From the NCBI RefSeq assembly GCF_002909235.1, contig NZ_PHQQ01000024.1, positions 1-64,000 on the forward strand: DNA of 64,000 bases, in the 5' to 3' direction. Source of the DNA: Arenibacter catalasegens (GTDB lineage: Bacteria > Bacteroidota > Bacteroidia > Flavobacteriales > Flavobacteriaceae). The notes under the pieces were generated by a model. It saw only the letters and a list, made by a program, of their open reading frames with translations. It was not told the origin of the DNA and made no database searches. The position numbers and the translations under genes are program-made. Of the stretch, positions 17,692 to 26,352 are shown piece after piece. Numbering within the stretch: the first letter of the stretch is position 1; each line of letters begins with the position of its first letter.

Positions 17692-18092
17692 GATTTCTAA
17701 GATTTAAGATTCAACTTGCTTTCTATACTTTGACTCTATTTTGTATTAATAGTTTAAAGGTATAGTTGCCCTACAGATAAATAAAAGCAAATAGACGTTT
17801 GCCGGTTTTCTATCTATGAATAATTGGATTTAACAGATTTAAAGGGAAAGTTGAGCACAAAAGGGTAGCGAATTGTTAATAAGGACTTTATTTATTTTGG
17901 TTTGATTATTCGGATACCATATATCCCCATAACCTGTAAAACAAATTATAGGGTCGGTCACTTTGTATAGTGTATTATAAGTTGTCCGTAAAGAACTAAT
18001 AAGAAAGTTTCATGAAACCAGAGGATCAACAAAAATTACTTTTATTATTTTGATATAGTAGGAAACCATTTTTTAGGGTAAGGTAAAACTAA
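17692..18092. other. Intergenic, nothing recognised
   Basis: About 400 AT-rich bases upstream of the DUF6515 gene, up to the hairpin that flanks the transposase element. No ORF or repeat worth naming. Confidence 0.45.
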
Positions 18093-18126
18093 AAAATCCA
18101 GCCACTTTTGTAAGTAGCCGGATTTT
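18093..18126. terminator. Hairpin AAATCC..GGATTT near the tnpA element
   Basis: Imperfect stem AAATCCaGCcACTT / AAGTaGCcGGATTT around TTGT, with short A/T runs on each side. Could end transcription from the transposase gene (minus strand) or isolate the element. Confidence 0.5.
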
Positions 18127-18148
18127 AATCGGGGGAACAGTAAATAAT

Positions 18149-18169
18149 CCCCGGGGCAAGCCCACGGGG
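18149..18169. repeat. Hairpin at the 3' flank of tnpA, related to the dispersed repeats
   Basis: The 21 bases from 18152 (CGGGGCAAGCCCA then CGGGGCAT) agree at 17 of 21 positions with each of the three dispersed copies. Against copy C, two stem pairs differ by compensatory change (G-C to A-T and C-G to T-A), so the fold is conserved, not just the letters. Confidence 0.8.
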
Positions 18170-18183
18170 CATTATTCTATTTT

Positions 18184-18645
18184 TCAAAATAATCTCAATT
18201 GACCATCTCTATGTAAAACTTCATATTCCTTTTCCTTTCCTTGGTTCTTCACGTACTCCGCAATAGTCTTTTCATTACCATAGCGACTGACTGAGTTGAT
18301 ATAAAATCCACTGCCCCAAAAAGAACCTCCCCATAATGCCCTTTTTACTCCTGGGGCATGTAAGAATATCTCACGAGCAATAAGACTCTTTACCGTCCTT
18401 GCTATTTTTGTCGGACTGTACGTAGGAACACTCTGTATCAAAAAATGAACATGATCCTTGTCCGTTCCTATCTCCAAAAAATGGATCTCATACCTGTACT
18501 GAATATCTAGACACGTATGATACAGAATCCTTTCAACTTTAGGACTTAGTACCAATCGACGGTATTTGGTCGAACAAACCAAATGATAGAGTAACAACGA
18601 AACGTTGTGGCTCTTATGTATATGGGTGCTTGAGCTCACGCTCAA
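18184..18645 (-). CDS. tnpA: IS200/IS605-family transposase (Y1 HUH endonuclease)
   Basis: A 153-residue single-domain HUH-Y1 transposase, full length for the IS200 type. The HUH motif is HVHFLIQ at about residues 65-71 (DKDHVHFLIQSVP), the conserved LLYHLVCSTKYRR opening strand is intact, ALWGGSFWGSGFYINSVS matches the family, and the catalytic Tyr is in AEYVKNQGKEKEY near the C-terminus. It acts on single-stranded DNA with hairpin ends. No tnpB is present. The gene looks intact and possibly active. A REP-associated transposase (RAYT-like) role is suggested by the hairpin shared with the dispersed repeats. Confidence 0.93.
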   Translation of the reverse strand: MSVSSSTHIHKSHNVSLLLYHLVCSTKYRRLVLSPKVERILYHTCLDIQYRYEIHFLEIGTDKDHVHFLIQSVPTYSPTKIARTVKSLIAREIFLHAPGVKRALWGGSFWGSGFYINSVSRYGNEKTIAEYVKNQGKEKEYEVLHRDGQLRLF

Positions 18646-18708
18646 GTTTACTGCTTTTTTTCGTGCGAGGCAAGCCTCGGGGTATTTACCCCTCTAGAAT
18701 AAAAATTA

Positions 18709-18726
18709 ATGAACCTACAGGTTCAT
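18709..18726 (-). terminator. Terminator of the CotH-like gene
   Basis: Perfect 7-bp stem ATGAACC-TACA-GGTTCAT followed on the minus strand by TAATTTTTATT, 13 bases past the CotH-like stop codon. Confidence 0.6.
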
Positions 18727-18739
18727 CAACTCAAAAAAA

Positions 18740-20188
18740 CTATTTATTTAAATAATTACTCACTGCTGTAGCACGTGCGCTAACGTGACTATTCAACTGG
18801 CTTATGGCAGCCTGAAAATCCGAACTTGAACTTAGAAATGTATAACCCGAAACTTCAAGGTTCGCATAAGGTTCTACCAATGTCCCATATGTTGCATATT
18901 TTGCTTGCATGGTACTAACATTAAAAGCGTTGTCCACCACACCCTGCACAAAGGCATCGTACTGTGCCCTATAAGTTGCATCTTCATATATATAACCGAT
19001 CAATGGCCATTCTGAATCATTTAAGTCCGAGAAATCCAAGGCCAAAGATCCTTGCATATTGCCCTCTTGCAAAGCCTCGTTATTATCCCAAGGTATCCAT
19101 GATAATTTTTCCGTATCCGGGTTGTTGTACAGATAATAATTGTGTGTCATTCTACCATAGGTATCCCAATTTTGAATTACTGTATTAACAGCTAAATACT
19201 TTAAGAAGGTATCGGTATCAAAAACGGTCTCCAAATTGGCTCGCCAGTCTTCTGGGGCCGTAGTTCTATTTGCTGCATGCAAGGCCGTGAAGACACTTTG
19301 AATATCGCTATAATCGGCCTCATCTTCATTTGTTTTCTTCACAAACACTTCTTCGGAAAAGGTACCTAATGCAAAACTTGCTCCGTCTCCATCAGGTTTG
19401 TACAGATTACCATCATTATCGGAAAATTGGGTATCGATCACCGTATCATCCACTTCTTCCACCATAGTGTATACTCCAAAGTAAGTGGGTCCATCGCCAT
19501 GATCCACATAAACAGTATAAAATGCTGCGTGCGAACTTGCTAAACCAGCATCCCTAAAAATATCGGTAGCAACCTTTTCCCGTAACATGGATTTATCATT
19601 GTAGTTATTTTTTAAACTCAATTTCTTAAATCCGTAAAAACGCTGATTGTCTATTTGAGGGTATTGATCTTCAAATTCATCAAAATCCAACTTAAAGGAT
19701 AGTTTTAAGATACCTCCCGACCAGCTGGACTGTAAACTCGAGTTGCCTTTAAAGCGCACTCCAACCCTGTACCATTCCTTACCATTGTACAACACCTCTC
19801 CGGGTACAAAAATAGGATCCTCATCAACCTCTACCAATCCTCCTCCGCCAGGACCACCTCCACCAGGGCCTCCGCTTCCACCGAATACGCCATAAAGAGA
19901 GGTCATATCATCCAACATACTCTGCCAACGTTCTTCGGTAATTACAATATCCAATCGCTTTACGGCCTCATCCTCAAAAACTTCATCAAAGTTGGGGTCA
20001 GCCGATTTACTATGGGTATCGCCCGTCCAATCAAGAGCTTCAAAATCTGAATCCCCATAGGTTTCAACATATGCTTCGCTGTCTATTACCTCTACAACAT
20101 CTCCCGTTGTTTCTGCAACATCGTCGGAACAGGAAAACACAAGCAATAGTTGCATTGCTATAAAAAACAGTATGCCTACTTTTTTCAT
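18740..20188 (-). CDS. CotH-kinase-family lipoprotein
   Basis: A 482-residue lipoprotein; I use the second in-frame ATG (MKKVGILFFIAMQLLLVFSC, lipobox VFSC). After an acidic spacer comes the CotH-type kinase fold: RLDIVITEERWQSML, VRFKGNSSLQ, FKKLSLKNNYNDKSMLREKVATD, FGVYTMVEEVDD, GNLYKPDGDG and WIPWDNNEAL, the last providing the DNN-type metal site. CotH proteins phosphorylate protein Ser in spore coats; the substrate here is unknown. A glycine/proline-rich insertion (GGSGGPGGGGPGGGG, codons around 19838-19882) interrupts the N-terminal part. It ends 95 bases from tnpA and is not disrupted. Confidence 0.85.
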   Translation of the reverse strand: MKKVGILFFIAMQLLLVFSCSDDVAETTGDVVEVIDSEAYVETYGDSDFEALDWTGDTHSKSADPNFDEVFEDEAVKRLDIVITEERWQSMLDDMTSLYGVFGGSGGPGGGGPGGGGLVEVDEDPIFVPGEVLYNGKEWYRVGVRFKGNSSLQSSWSGGILKLSFKLDFDEFEDQYPQIDNQRFYGFKKLSLKNNYNDKSMLREKVATDIFRDAGLASSHAAFYTVYVDHGDGPTYFGVYTMVEEVDDTVIDTQFSDNDGNLYKPDGDGASFALGTFSEEVFVKKTNEDEADYSDIQSVFTALHAANRTTAPEDWRANLETVFDTDTFLKYLAVNTVIQNWDTYGRMTHNYYLYNNPDTEKLSWIPWDNNEALQEGNMQGSLALDFSDLNDSEWPLIGYIYEDATYRAQYDAFVQGVVDNAFNVSTMQAKYATYGTLVEPYANLEVSGYTFLSSSSDFQAAISQLNSHVSARATAVSNYLNK

Positions 20189-20402
20189 TATAAAATTCAT
20201 TTTAGGTTATTATTACCCTACAAATATGTGGGTTAGAACAACATGAATTTTAAGGAATCAGTGAATGGCCTAATCTTTTAAGTGAAACTGGAGATAAATT
20301 CTATGAGGAAAATTTAGAGGCCGCTATTCACTGTATTTAATACTTACTAACGGCCATTGAATTCATTTGTGTTTATGATTTTTACATTTGATGAGCAGAA
20401 TA

Positions 20403-21077
20403 CTACAACCAGGTAATTATATCTTCTTTGTTCCTTCTCGATTTGGCAAAAGCGGGTTCTTCCTTTCTATAGCCAAATGCCGCCATATACGATAATCCAT
20501 ATTTATCCGTGTCTACCCCAAATTTTTCCTTCAAGAGGAATTCCGATTTTTCTTGATGAAAACCTTCAATTGGACAACTGTCTATACCTATTAAAGCCGC
20601 TGAGGTCATCATGTTTCCCAAGGCGATATAAGTTTGTTTTGAAGCCCAATCGAATAATTTTTTATCGTTGTCCAAGTTAAAATCCCGCTCCTGGAATTCC
20701 CTATAAAATTTGGAATACATTTCTATGACATCTTGAGGTAATTTCTTTACATCTTTCATCATGGACATAATATAGGCCGAATCCCATTTGGTCATGGACG
20801 CCTTCATACTCAATCCCAGTACAAAATGACTCGCGGTATCCAATTTTACCGGTGCGCCCCAAGCCACAGGTTTTAAAGCTTCCCTTAATTCCTTATCCTG
20901 GACCACTATAAAATGCCATGGTTCAAAACCAAAAGAGCTAGGGGATAAATGTGCCGTTTCCAAAATGAAATTCATATCGGCATCCGATACTTTTTTAGTG
21001 GCATCGAATTCCTTGGTAGCATGTCTAAATTGAAAAGCGTTGATAATGTCTTTTTTTGAAATGTTTGGTGTCAGCAT
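20403..21077 (-). CDS. Nitroreductase-family NAD(P)H oxidoreductase
   Basis: A 224-residue FMN-dependent flavoprotein of the NfsB/YdgI type. The N-terminal FQFRHATKEFDATKKVSD, the loop ETAHLSPSSFGFEPWHFIVVQD and the C-terminal GIDSCPIEGFHQEK and AAFGYRKEEPAFAKSR match FMN-binding and dimerisation segments of the family. It likely reduces nitroaromatics or quinones in the cytoplasm; physiological substrate unknown. It is divergent from the AraC-type regulator at 21245 (167-base gap), a common pairing that suggests control by that regulator. Confidence 0.92.
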   Translation of the reverse strand: MLTPNISKKDIINAFQFRHATKEFDATKKVSDADMNFILETAHLSPSSFGFEPWHFIVVQDKELREALKPVAWGAPVKLDTASHFVLGLSMKASMTKWDSAYIMSMMKDVKKLPQDVIEMYSKFYREFQERDFNLDNDKKLFDWASKQTYIALGNMMTSAALIGIDSCPIEGFHQEKSEFLLKEKFGVDTDKYGLSYMAAFGYRKEEPAFAKSRRNKEDIITWL

Positions 21078-21244
21078 TTTTTATATTTTTTGTTTCAGAT
21101 TAAATTCTGTGGCAAAGTTAATTGGGTGTCACCGCTTATTTGTGGTATAAAAAATGGGTATTTATGTATTTTTAAAGGTTAATGGGCCAAATAATTGATG
21201 TGTTAATGGTATTTTATCTAGTTTTACTTAAAAATTAGCCTAAA

Positions 21245-22129
21245 ATGCAAGTAATAGAGACTTATAAACCTTTTGAAATACAAGAACTGGAATTATCAGA
21301 ATGGAAACAACGCCCGGTTAAAAACAACTTCTTTGAATTGGTTTTAATAAATGAAGGTAAAGGTAGTCAGTGTATTAACTATAATGAAGTTGCCTATTCT
21401 AAAGGTAGCATCTTTTTGTTACCTCCCTTAAAGTGTCATTCTTTTAGCATTAAAAAACCCACCAAGTTTGTCTTTTTAAAGTTTACTGATTCATTTTTTA
21501 AGAATATGAATGGTTTGTCCATTGATAGGAACGAATGGTTCAAAGAAGCTTCCTATATCCTTTCCAATTACAATCAATTGCCTGGGGATATAATTAAGAA
21601 CGATTTGGATAGACGGCATATGGATAGTTTAATATCCATGATTTTGCAGGAATCCAGGGATTATGGACAAGAGTCTGTTAACTTGATCACCAGTTTAATG
21701 ACCAGCATTTTGGAAATACTGATAAGGAACATTAAAAAAACTAGCTATTTTGATTTTCCCAAAAAAAACTTTGACGAAAGAATTACAAAGATGCTCACCT
21801 ATATAAATGAGAATATTGATAAAACCGAGCTTTTAAAGGTGGAGAATCTGGCCGATGTTTTTATGATGTCTACCACCTATGTAAGCGAATATTTTAAAAA
21901 GCAAGTGAATATGCCCTTGCGCGAATACATCATTAAAGCAAAATTAAAATTGGTGGAAATTCGCTTATTGAACTCCGATTTCACCCTGACCGAAATTGCC
22001 GATGAATTAGGTTTTACAGATGTTAGCCATCTATCAAAAACTTTTAAAAAGTATGCAGGCACCTCCATACGCGAGTTTAAAAATAATGGAGAATATAGGC
22101 TTTTAACGCGTAATGCCTGTACTGCATAA
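21245..22129 (+). CDS. AraC-family transcriptional regulator
   Basis: A 294-residue regulator: N-terminal cupin-like sensor (residues ~15-100, with FELVLINEGKGSQCINY and KGSIFLLPPLKCHSF) and a C-terminal double helix-turn-helix (~190-285: LLKVENLADVFMMSTTYVSEYFKK and FTLTEIADELGFTDVSHLSKTFKKYAG). It is divergent from the nitroreductase gene; the shared 167-base gap would hold both promoters. The inducer is not known. Upstream of the ATG is TTAGCCTAAA, which I examined as a possible DtxR half-site and rejected. Confidence 0.9.
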   Translation: MQVIETYKPFEIQELELSEWKQRPVKNNFFELVLINEGKGSQCINYNEVAYSKGSIFLLPPLKCHSFSIKKPTKFVFLKFTDSFFKNMNGLSIDRNEWFKEASYILSNYNQLPGDIIKNDLDRRHMDSLISMILQESRDYGQESVNLITSLMTSILEILIRNIKKTSYFDFPKKNFDERITKMLTYINENIDKTELLKVENLADVFMMSTTYVSEYFKKQVNMPLREYIIKAKLKLVEIRLLNSDFTLTEIADELGFTDVSHLSKTFKKYAGTSIREFKNNGEYRLLTRNACTA

Positions 22130-22396
22130 ACGTCACAGCTGTTTTGTAGCCCATGTTTAGTATATAAGGTTTCTTATTGGGAATTCTTCACCTTTATAGC
22201 CCCAACAATCAAAAACAATCAAAAAGCTAAGGTGATATAACGGTTAAAGCTGTTATGGACCAGGTTAAGCGACTTATCCTCCCATATTATTGAACAAAGA
22301 TTTCTGTTATTGGATTATTATTGACAAAACATATAGTTAACTACTGGCAGCATACCTCCATTTTAACTATTTTTAGGACACACAAATACGATTACT

Positions 22397-23503
22397 ATGG
22401 GTTCTAGAAGAGATTTTTTGGGAAAATTGACCGTTTCAGCTATTAGTTTACCAATTTTATATAGTCCAACAAAGCTTTTTGCAGCTTCTAGCGAACCCTA
22501 TGAAGGACCTATTTTAAGGGTTGCCATAATGGGTCTCGGAAGTTACGGTTCACGAGTGGCTAAAGCCATGGAATCCTGTAAGAGAGCCAAGTTGGTTGGT
22601 TTAATAAGTGGTACCCCATCCAAAGTGGTCGATTGGCGTGCCAAGTATGACATTCCGCAAAAGAATTGTTATAATTACGATAATTTTGACCAAATCAAGA
22701 ACAACCCAGATATCGATGCCGTTTATGTCATTACCCCAAACGGATTGCACAAAGATCAGGTGATTAGGGTAGCCAAGACGGGAAAACATGTAATTTGTGA
22801 AAAGCCTATGGGTATCAATGCCCAAGAGGGTCAAGAAATGGTAGATGCCTGTAAAGATGCCAACGTAAAATTATTGGTGGGTTATCGCATGCATTATGAA
22901 CCGAAAACAGTGGAGGTGATTCGAATGCGCAAGGCAGGCGAATTTGGAAAGCTCAAGTTCTTTCAAGGATTATCCGGATTTAACATCGGTGACCCCACCC
23001 AATGGCGATTGAATAAAAAACTGGCCGGTGGCGGTGCTATGATGGATATTGGTATTTATTCTATTAATGGAGCCCGATATATGCTGGGTGAAGAACCTAT
23101 TTGGGTAACGGCACAAGAAACCAAAACCGATCCTGTAAAATTTAAGGAAGGCGTGGATGAAACCATACAATTTCAGATGGGCTTTCCCAGTGGAGCAACT
23201 GCCTCATGCCTTTCTACATATGCTATGGGCCATTTGGACCGATTCTTCCTTAACGGAGAAAAGGGTTATGCCGAAATGCAGCCCTCAACAGGCTATGGTC
23301 CTATTAAGGGCAGAACACATAAGGGTGAATTGACCCAGCCGCATATAACCCATCAAACCCTTCAAATGGAGGGTATGGCTCAACTTATTTTTGAGGGGGT
23401 ACAACCAATTGTTCCTATAGATGGGGAGGAAGGCCTAAAGGATTTAAAAATCATAGATGCCATTTACAAAGCGGCAAAAACGGGCCAAAGGGTTGATTTG
23501 TAA
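22397..23503 (+). CDS. Gfo/Idh/MocA-family oxidoreductase with a Tat-like signal
   Basis: A 368-residue NAD(P)-dependent sugar or cyclitol dehydrogenase type protein. The N-terminus MGSRRDFLGKLTVSAISLP has the twin-arginine pattern SRRDFLG, implying folded export with cofactor bound. Then LRVAIMGLGSYGSRVAKAM (Rossmann GxGxxG), AVYVITPNGLHKDQV, HVICEKPMG (the EKP motif with catalytic Lys) and the C-terminal dimer domain with GGGAMMDIGIYSING. Substrate unknown. It stands alone between the AraC gene and the convergent ridA-like gene. Confidence 0.92.
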   Translation: MGSRRDFLGKLTVSAISLPILYSPTKLFAASSEPYEGPILRVAIMGLGSYGSRVAKAMESCKRAKLVGLISGTPSKVVDWRAKYDIPQKNCYNYDNFDQIKNNPDIDAVYVITPNGLHKDQVIRVAKTGKHVICEKPMGINAQEGQEMVDACKDANVKLLVGYRMHYEPKTVEVIRMRKAGEFGKLKFFQGLSGFNIGDPTQWRLNKKLAGGGAMMDIGIYSINGARYMLGEEPIWVTAQETKTDPVKFKEGVDETIQFQMGFPSGATASCLSTYAMGHLDRFFLNGEKGYAEMQPSTGYGPIKGRTHKGELTQPHITHQTLQMEGMAQLIFEGVQPIVPIDGEEGLKDLKIIDAIYKAAKTGQRVDL

Positions 23504-23563
23504 TGTATTACTGCATTATATTAAATCCAATAATTTAATTTTTAAATTTATTTAAAACACTAC

Positions 23564-24034
23564 CTAATCTACTTCGGCAATTAAATATACCAATACTGGG
23601 ACATTCAGTGGTGATTGGTAAATTCCGATTGCCGATCTGGTGTGGATACCTCTTTCCCCAAATACTTGGTTCATGACATCTGAAGCACCGTCCAAAACAT
23701 CGGAGTGATCCTTAAAGCCTTCAGCGGCCTGAATATGGCAATCCAAGCGGATAATTTTTTTAACCCGATCCAGATCTTTAACAGCATCCTTTAATTGTGC
23801 AATGGCGTTGATGGCACAAATACGTGCACAATCATATCCCTGTTTAATATCCAGGTCGCTCCCTACCCTACCAGTATATGCCAAAACACCAAATTCTCCA
23901 TCCTTCCAAGGTAATTGCCCAGAGGTGTATAGGGTTTTATTACTAATTGTCCAAGAAACATAATTCCCTACCCCTCTTGGGGCTATTTTGGGTACCACAA
24001 TGCCCAAACTATCTAATTTCTCTTCAATGGTCAT
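23564..24034 (-). CDS. RidA-family (YjgF/YER057c/UK114) protein
   Basis: A 156-residue protein of the longer RidA subclass (usual RidA is about 125-130). Family features include TLYTSGQLPWKDG, ARICAINAIAQLKDAVKDLDRVKKIIRLDCHIQAAEGFKDHSDVLDGAS and HTRSAIGIYQSPLNVPVLVYLIAEVD. The canonical RidA arginine aligned with the substrate pocket is replaced in this subclass (HTRSAIG keeps an Arg). RidA proteins hydrolyse reactive enamines/imines; members of this subclass have no assigned activity. Confidence 0.85.
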   Translation of the reverse strand: MTIEEKLDSLGIVVPKIAPRGVGNYVSWTISNKTLYTSGQLPWKDGEFGVLAYTGRVGSDLDIKQGYDCARICAINAIAQLKDAVKDLDRVKKIIRLDCHIQAAEGFKDHSDVLDGASDVMNQVFGERGIHTRSAIGIYQSPLNVPVLVYLIAEVD

Positions 24035-24114
24035 AAATTATACTGATTGTTTTTTTAATTGCTAAACGCTTAATAAATATCACTATCACTGGTAAATAAC
24101 ACTAATGGATTTAA

Positions 24115-25128
24115 CTAATAAAGTATTACCGTTTTACCAATAGATTTCCCAGATTCTTGCATTTCATGGGCGTACTTTAAGTTTTCTACGGTAAATCCAT
24201 AAAGTGTAGTATTCAACGTAGATTTCAAAATTCCCTCGTCCAACAATTGGGCTACATGATTTAAAATGTCGTGCTGCCTTTCTATGTCTTCAGTTGTATA
24301 CATGGAACGCGTGTACATTAATTCCCATGAAAAGGTTACGCTCTTATTTTTTAGCAAATTTAGATTCAAAGGTTTACTACTACCCGTAATAGAAACTATA
24401 TGTCCCTGAGGTTTGATGATTTCAGTGGCCATTTCCCAATAACCTTCCAAATCCACAAAATCCAGAATATAATCGACTTGGTTATACCCGATTTTTTCCA
24501 ATTCCTCCTTTAGGTTGTGGTGATTTACCACAAAATCGGCCCCTAAATCTATACACCATTTAATAGAATCTTCACGAGACGCTGTGGCTATTACGGTTAG
24601 GTTAGCTAACTTCTTGGCCAATTGTATGGCTATAGAGCCAACTCCACCAGCCCCTGCCAAGATCAAGACAGATTTTCCCTTGTCCTTCTCCGCATCTATT
24701 CTAATTCGATCAAAAAGCGCCTCATAGGCCGTTAGGCTTGTTAGCGGCATTGCCGCCGCTTCGGCAATACTTATATTTTTTGGTTTATGACCAACAATGC
24801 GCTCATCGATCAATTGGTATTCCGCATTGCTCCCACTTCGGGTTATGTCACCGGCATAATACACCTGGTCTCCTATGCTAAATTTTGAAGTGGTATCGCC
24901 TACAGCCTCTACGATTCCCACAGCATCCCAACCAATTATTTTTGGACTGTCCAACACGGTATCCTTTGCCGCATTTTGCCTAATCTTATAATCTACCGGG
25001 TTTACCGAAATTGCTTCTATTTTAACCAATAGATCGTATCCTGTTGGGGTCGGTATTTCCGTGTCGAAAGCTATAAAACTATCTTTTTCAGAAATGGGTA
25101 GTGATCGTTTAAATCCTATTGCGTTCAT
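24115..25128 (-). CDS. Zinc-type alcohol dehydrogenase-like protein (quinone oxidoreductase/ZADH family)
   Basis: A 337-residue medium-chain dehydrogenase/reductase. N-terminal catalytic domain with NPVDYKIRQNA and IIGWDAVGIVEAVGD, no zinc-binding Cys/His set, then the Rossmann part LILAGAGGVGSIAIQLAKKLANLTVIATAS. It matches the zinc-less ZADH1-type quinone reductases (YogA/YhfP-like). NADPH is the likely donor. It is 80 bases from ridA on the same strand; co-transcription is possible but not shown. Confidence 0.9.
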   Translation of the reverse strand: MNAIGFKRSLPISEKDSFIAFDTEIPTPTGYDLLVKIEAISVNPVDYKIRQNAAKDTVLDSPKIIGWDAVGIVEAVGDTTSKFSIGDQVYYAGDITRSGSNAEYQLIDERIVGHKPKNISIAEAAAMPLTSLTAYEALFDRIRIDAEKDKGKSVLILAGAGGVGSIAIQLAKKLANLTVIATASREDSIKWCIDLGADFVVNHHNLKEELEKIGYNQVDYILDFVDLEGYWEMATEIIKPQGHIVSITGSSKPLNLNLLKNKSVTFSWELMYTRSMYTTEDIERQHDILNHVAQLLDEGILKSTLNTTLYGFTVENLKYAHEMQESGKSIGKTVILY

Positions 25129-25525
25129 TTTTTTCTTTTATATTATTTTGTTGTCGCTGTACATTGTATCGCAAAAATAGCTATCCACAAGGAGCCCTAT
25201 TTAGTGAAATTAATGGGTATTATGGGTCATTTATAGACTATTAATACATAAATATAACTGAAATGACCCTAATATATCGTTTTACCGAAAAATACCTGGA
25301 TTGGGAAGTACAGGATATCGAAATACTTTGGGAAACAAAATTTGCAATAGTTAGGTTGACAACAAGTCCTAAGTTTATTCCTGTAGCCGGTGTCAATTAA
25401 AATTCGGCCGGACTACGGATACATTTCATAATTATTGGACTTGTAATTGTATTTATATGAACATCATCAGCATATTAGCATAAAACTTCTTTATATTTAT
25501 AGTATGTAATCAATACTGTTTTAAA
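25129..25525. other. Intergenic with one doubtful small ORF
   Basis: A 397-base gap between divergent genes. It contains a 45-codon plus-strand ORF (25263-25400, MTLIYRFTEKYLDWEVQD...) without recognisable homology. No clear promoter box identified. Confidence 0.4.
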
Positions 25526-25741
25526 ATGAATGATTTAAGAAAAGTATTAGGTGAGATTACCCAGATCACTTCCAATATCGAGACCAATTACCCCGAATTA
25601 TATCGTTCTCTGGATGAAAACCCTTTGACCATTCCTGCAAAAGATCATCCCCATGTAGACAAGGAAGCTTTACAGGATTATTTGCAGAGCTTAAAACAAT
25701 TATTAAAACATCATTTAGAGACCCATAGTAAAAATGGGTAA
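25526..25741 (+). CDS. Small conserved-looking cytoplasmic protein
   Basis: A 71-residue, mostly helical, soluble protein (MNDLRKVLGEITQITSNIET...EALQDYLQSLKQLLKHHLET). It contains an NPLTIP and DHPHVD loop between two helices. I know it only as a hypothetical type seen in Flavobacteriaceae. Its stop overlaps the start of the next gene by 8 bases, a strong sign of translational coupling with the ArsC-like protein. Confidence 0.65.
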   Translation: MNDLRKVLGEITQITSNIETNYPELYRSLDENPLTIPAKDHPHVDKEALQDYLQSLKQLLKHHLETHSKNG

Positions 25742-26126
25742 TGCACCTAAAACAAAGAATATGGGAGAAATAGCCACATCGGAAAGACAGATTACATTGT
25801 ATTACAGTTCCAAGTCCTCCAGGGCCAAGCAAACCTTGGCCTATGCCAAATCAGAGGGATTACCTATATTGGAAATTGACATTTTAAAAGTACCCCTAAC
25901 CGGAACCCAAATTGTAGAGTTGGCCGACAATTTAAATATGGAGGTAAAGGACTTGATAAATCAAGAACATCCATCCTATAGGTCACATTTTGACCACCAT
26001 GATTTTTCTACCGATGACTGGATAAAAATGATAAGACACAACCCTGAAATCATGAAGCAGCCAATAGCACTACGTGGCAAAAAAACTATTTTAATAGTAA
26101 CCCCGACCGATATTATTAAAATATAA
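25734..26126 (+). CDS. ArsC/Spx-like thioredoxin-fold protein without cysteine
   Basis: A 130-residue protein whose fold signals are those of the ArsC/Spx/YffB family: QITLYYSSKSSRAKQTLAYAKSEGLPILEIDILKVPLTGTQIVELADNLN and a helical insert ending IALRGKKTILIVTPTDI. The reductase Cys expected in the first loop (NPxCxxxR) is replaced by SSKSSR, and the whole protein has no Cys, so it cannot act as a thiol arsenate reductase. It overlaps the upstream gene by 8 bases. An alternative start is Met10. A binding or regulatory role with its partner is inference. Confidence 0.75.
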   Translation: MGNAPKTKNMGEIATSERQITLYYSSKSSRAKQTLAYAKSEGLPILEIDILKVPLTGTQIVELADNLNMEVKDLINQEHPSYRSHFDHHDFSTDDWIKMIRHNPEIMKQPIALRGKKTILIVTPTDIIKI

Positions 26127-26135
26127 TATTAGCTA

Positions 26136-26275
26136 ATTACCTCAGGGCAAGCTCACGATGCATCGAAAGGAATCTACTTAAATATTAGACCCCCGCTTGA
26201 ACGGGCAGGCCCGCCAGTTCCGTTCCGTTTAGGCGGGCAAGCGTCGGAGCATTCAAATCTCACTTATTGAGTAAA
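26136..26275. repeat. Dispersed structured repeat, copy B (degenerate)
   Basis: Begins ATTACCTCAGGGCAAGC and ends AAGCGTCGGAGCATTCAAAT..GTAAA like the other copies. The first hairpin is partly lost (GCTCACGATG instead of GCCCATGAGG) and the central palindrome is imperfect (CCCGCTTGAACGG / CCGTTTAGGCGGG). It lies between two convergent genes. Confidence 0.8.
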
Positions 26276-26352
26276 CCTTTACAAGAATAGTTTGATAGAT
26301 AGCTGAAATAATGGAAGGTTTTTTTAGCCTAACCAAAAATAGTTCAGCTCTA

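Larger units (their letters stand above)
18141..18692 (-). mobile_element. IS200/IS605-type element (tnpA only), approximate limits
   Basis: A Y1 transposase gene flanked by subterminal hairpins: at the 3' side 18149-18169 (CCCCG-GGGC-AA-GCCC-A-CGGGG, with AATAAT/ATTATT extending the stem) and at the 5' side 18666-18679 (CGAGGC-AA-GCCTCG) overlapping GGGGTA-TT-TACCCC (18679-18692). No terminal inverted repeats or target duplication are expected for this class, so exact ends are not determined. The 3' hairpin core matches the three dispersed repeats. Confidence 0.75.

Noticed and set aside
21230-21245. TTAGCCTAAA just before the AraC gene as a DtxR half-site
   Set aside because: The left half of the palindrome is missing; the match is confined to the core.
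25263-25400. 45-codon ORF between divergent genes
   Set aside because: Protein-like but unsupported by any motif; left as a note in the intergenic entry.
26314-26340. TTTTTAGCCTAACC as another DtxR box
   Set aside because: It lies at the 3' end of the acyltransferase gene between convergent genes, not in a promoter.
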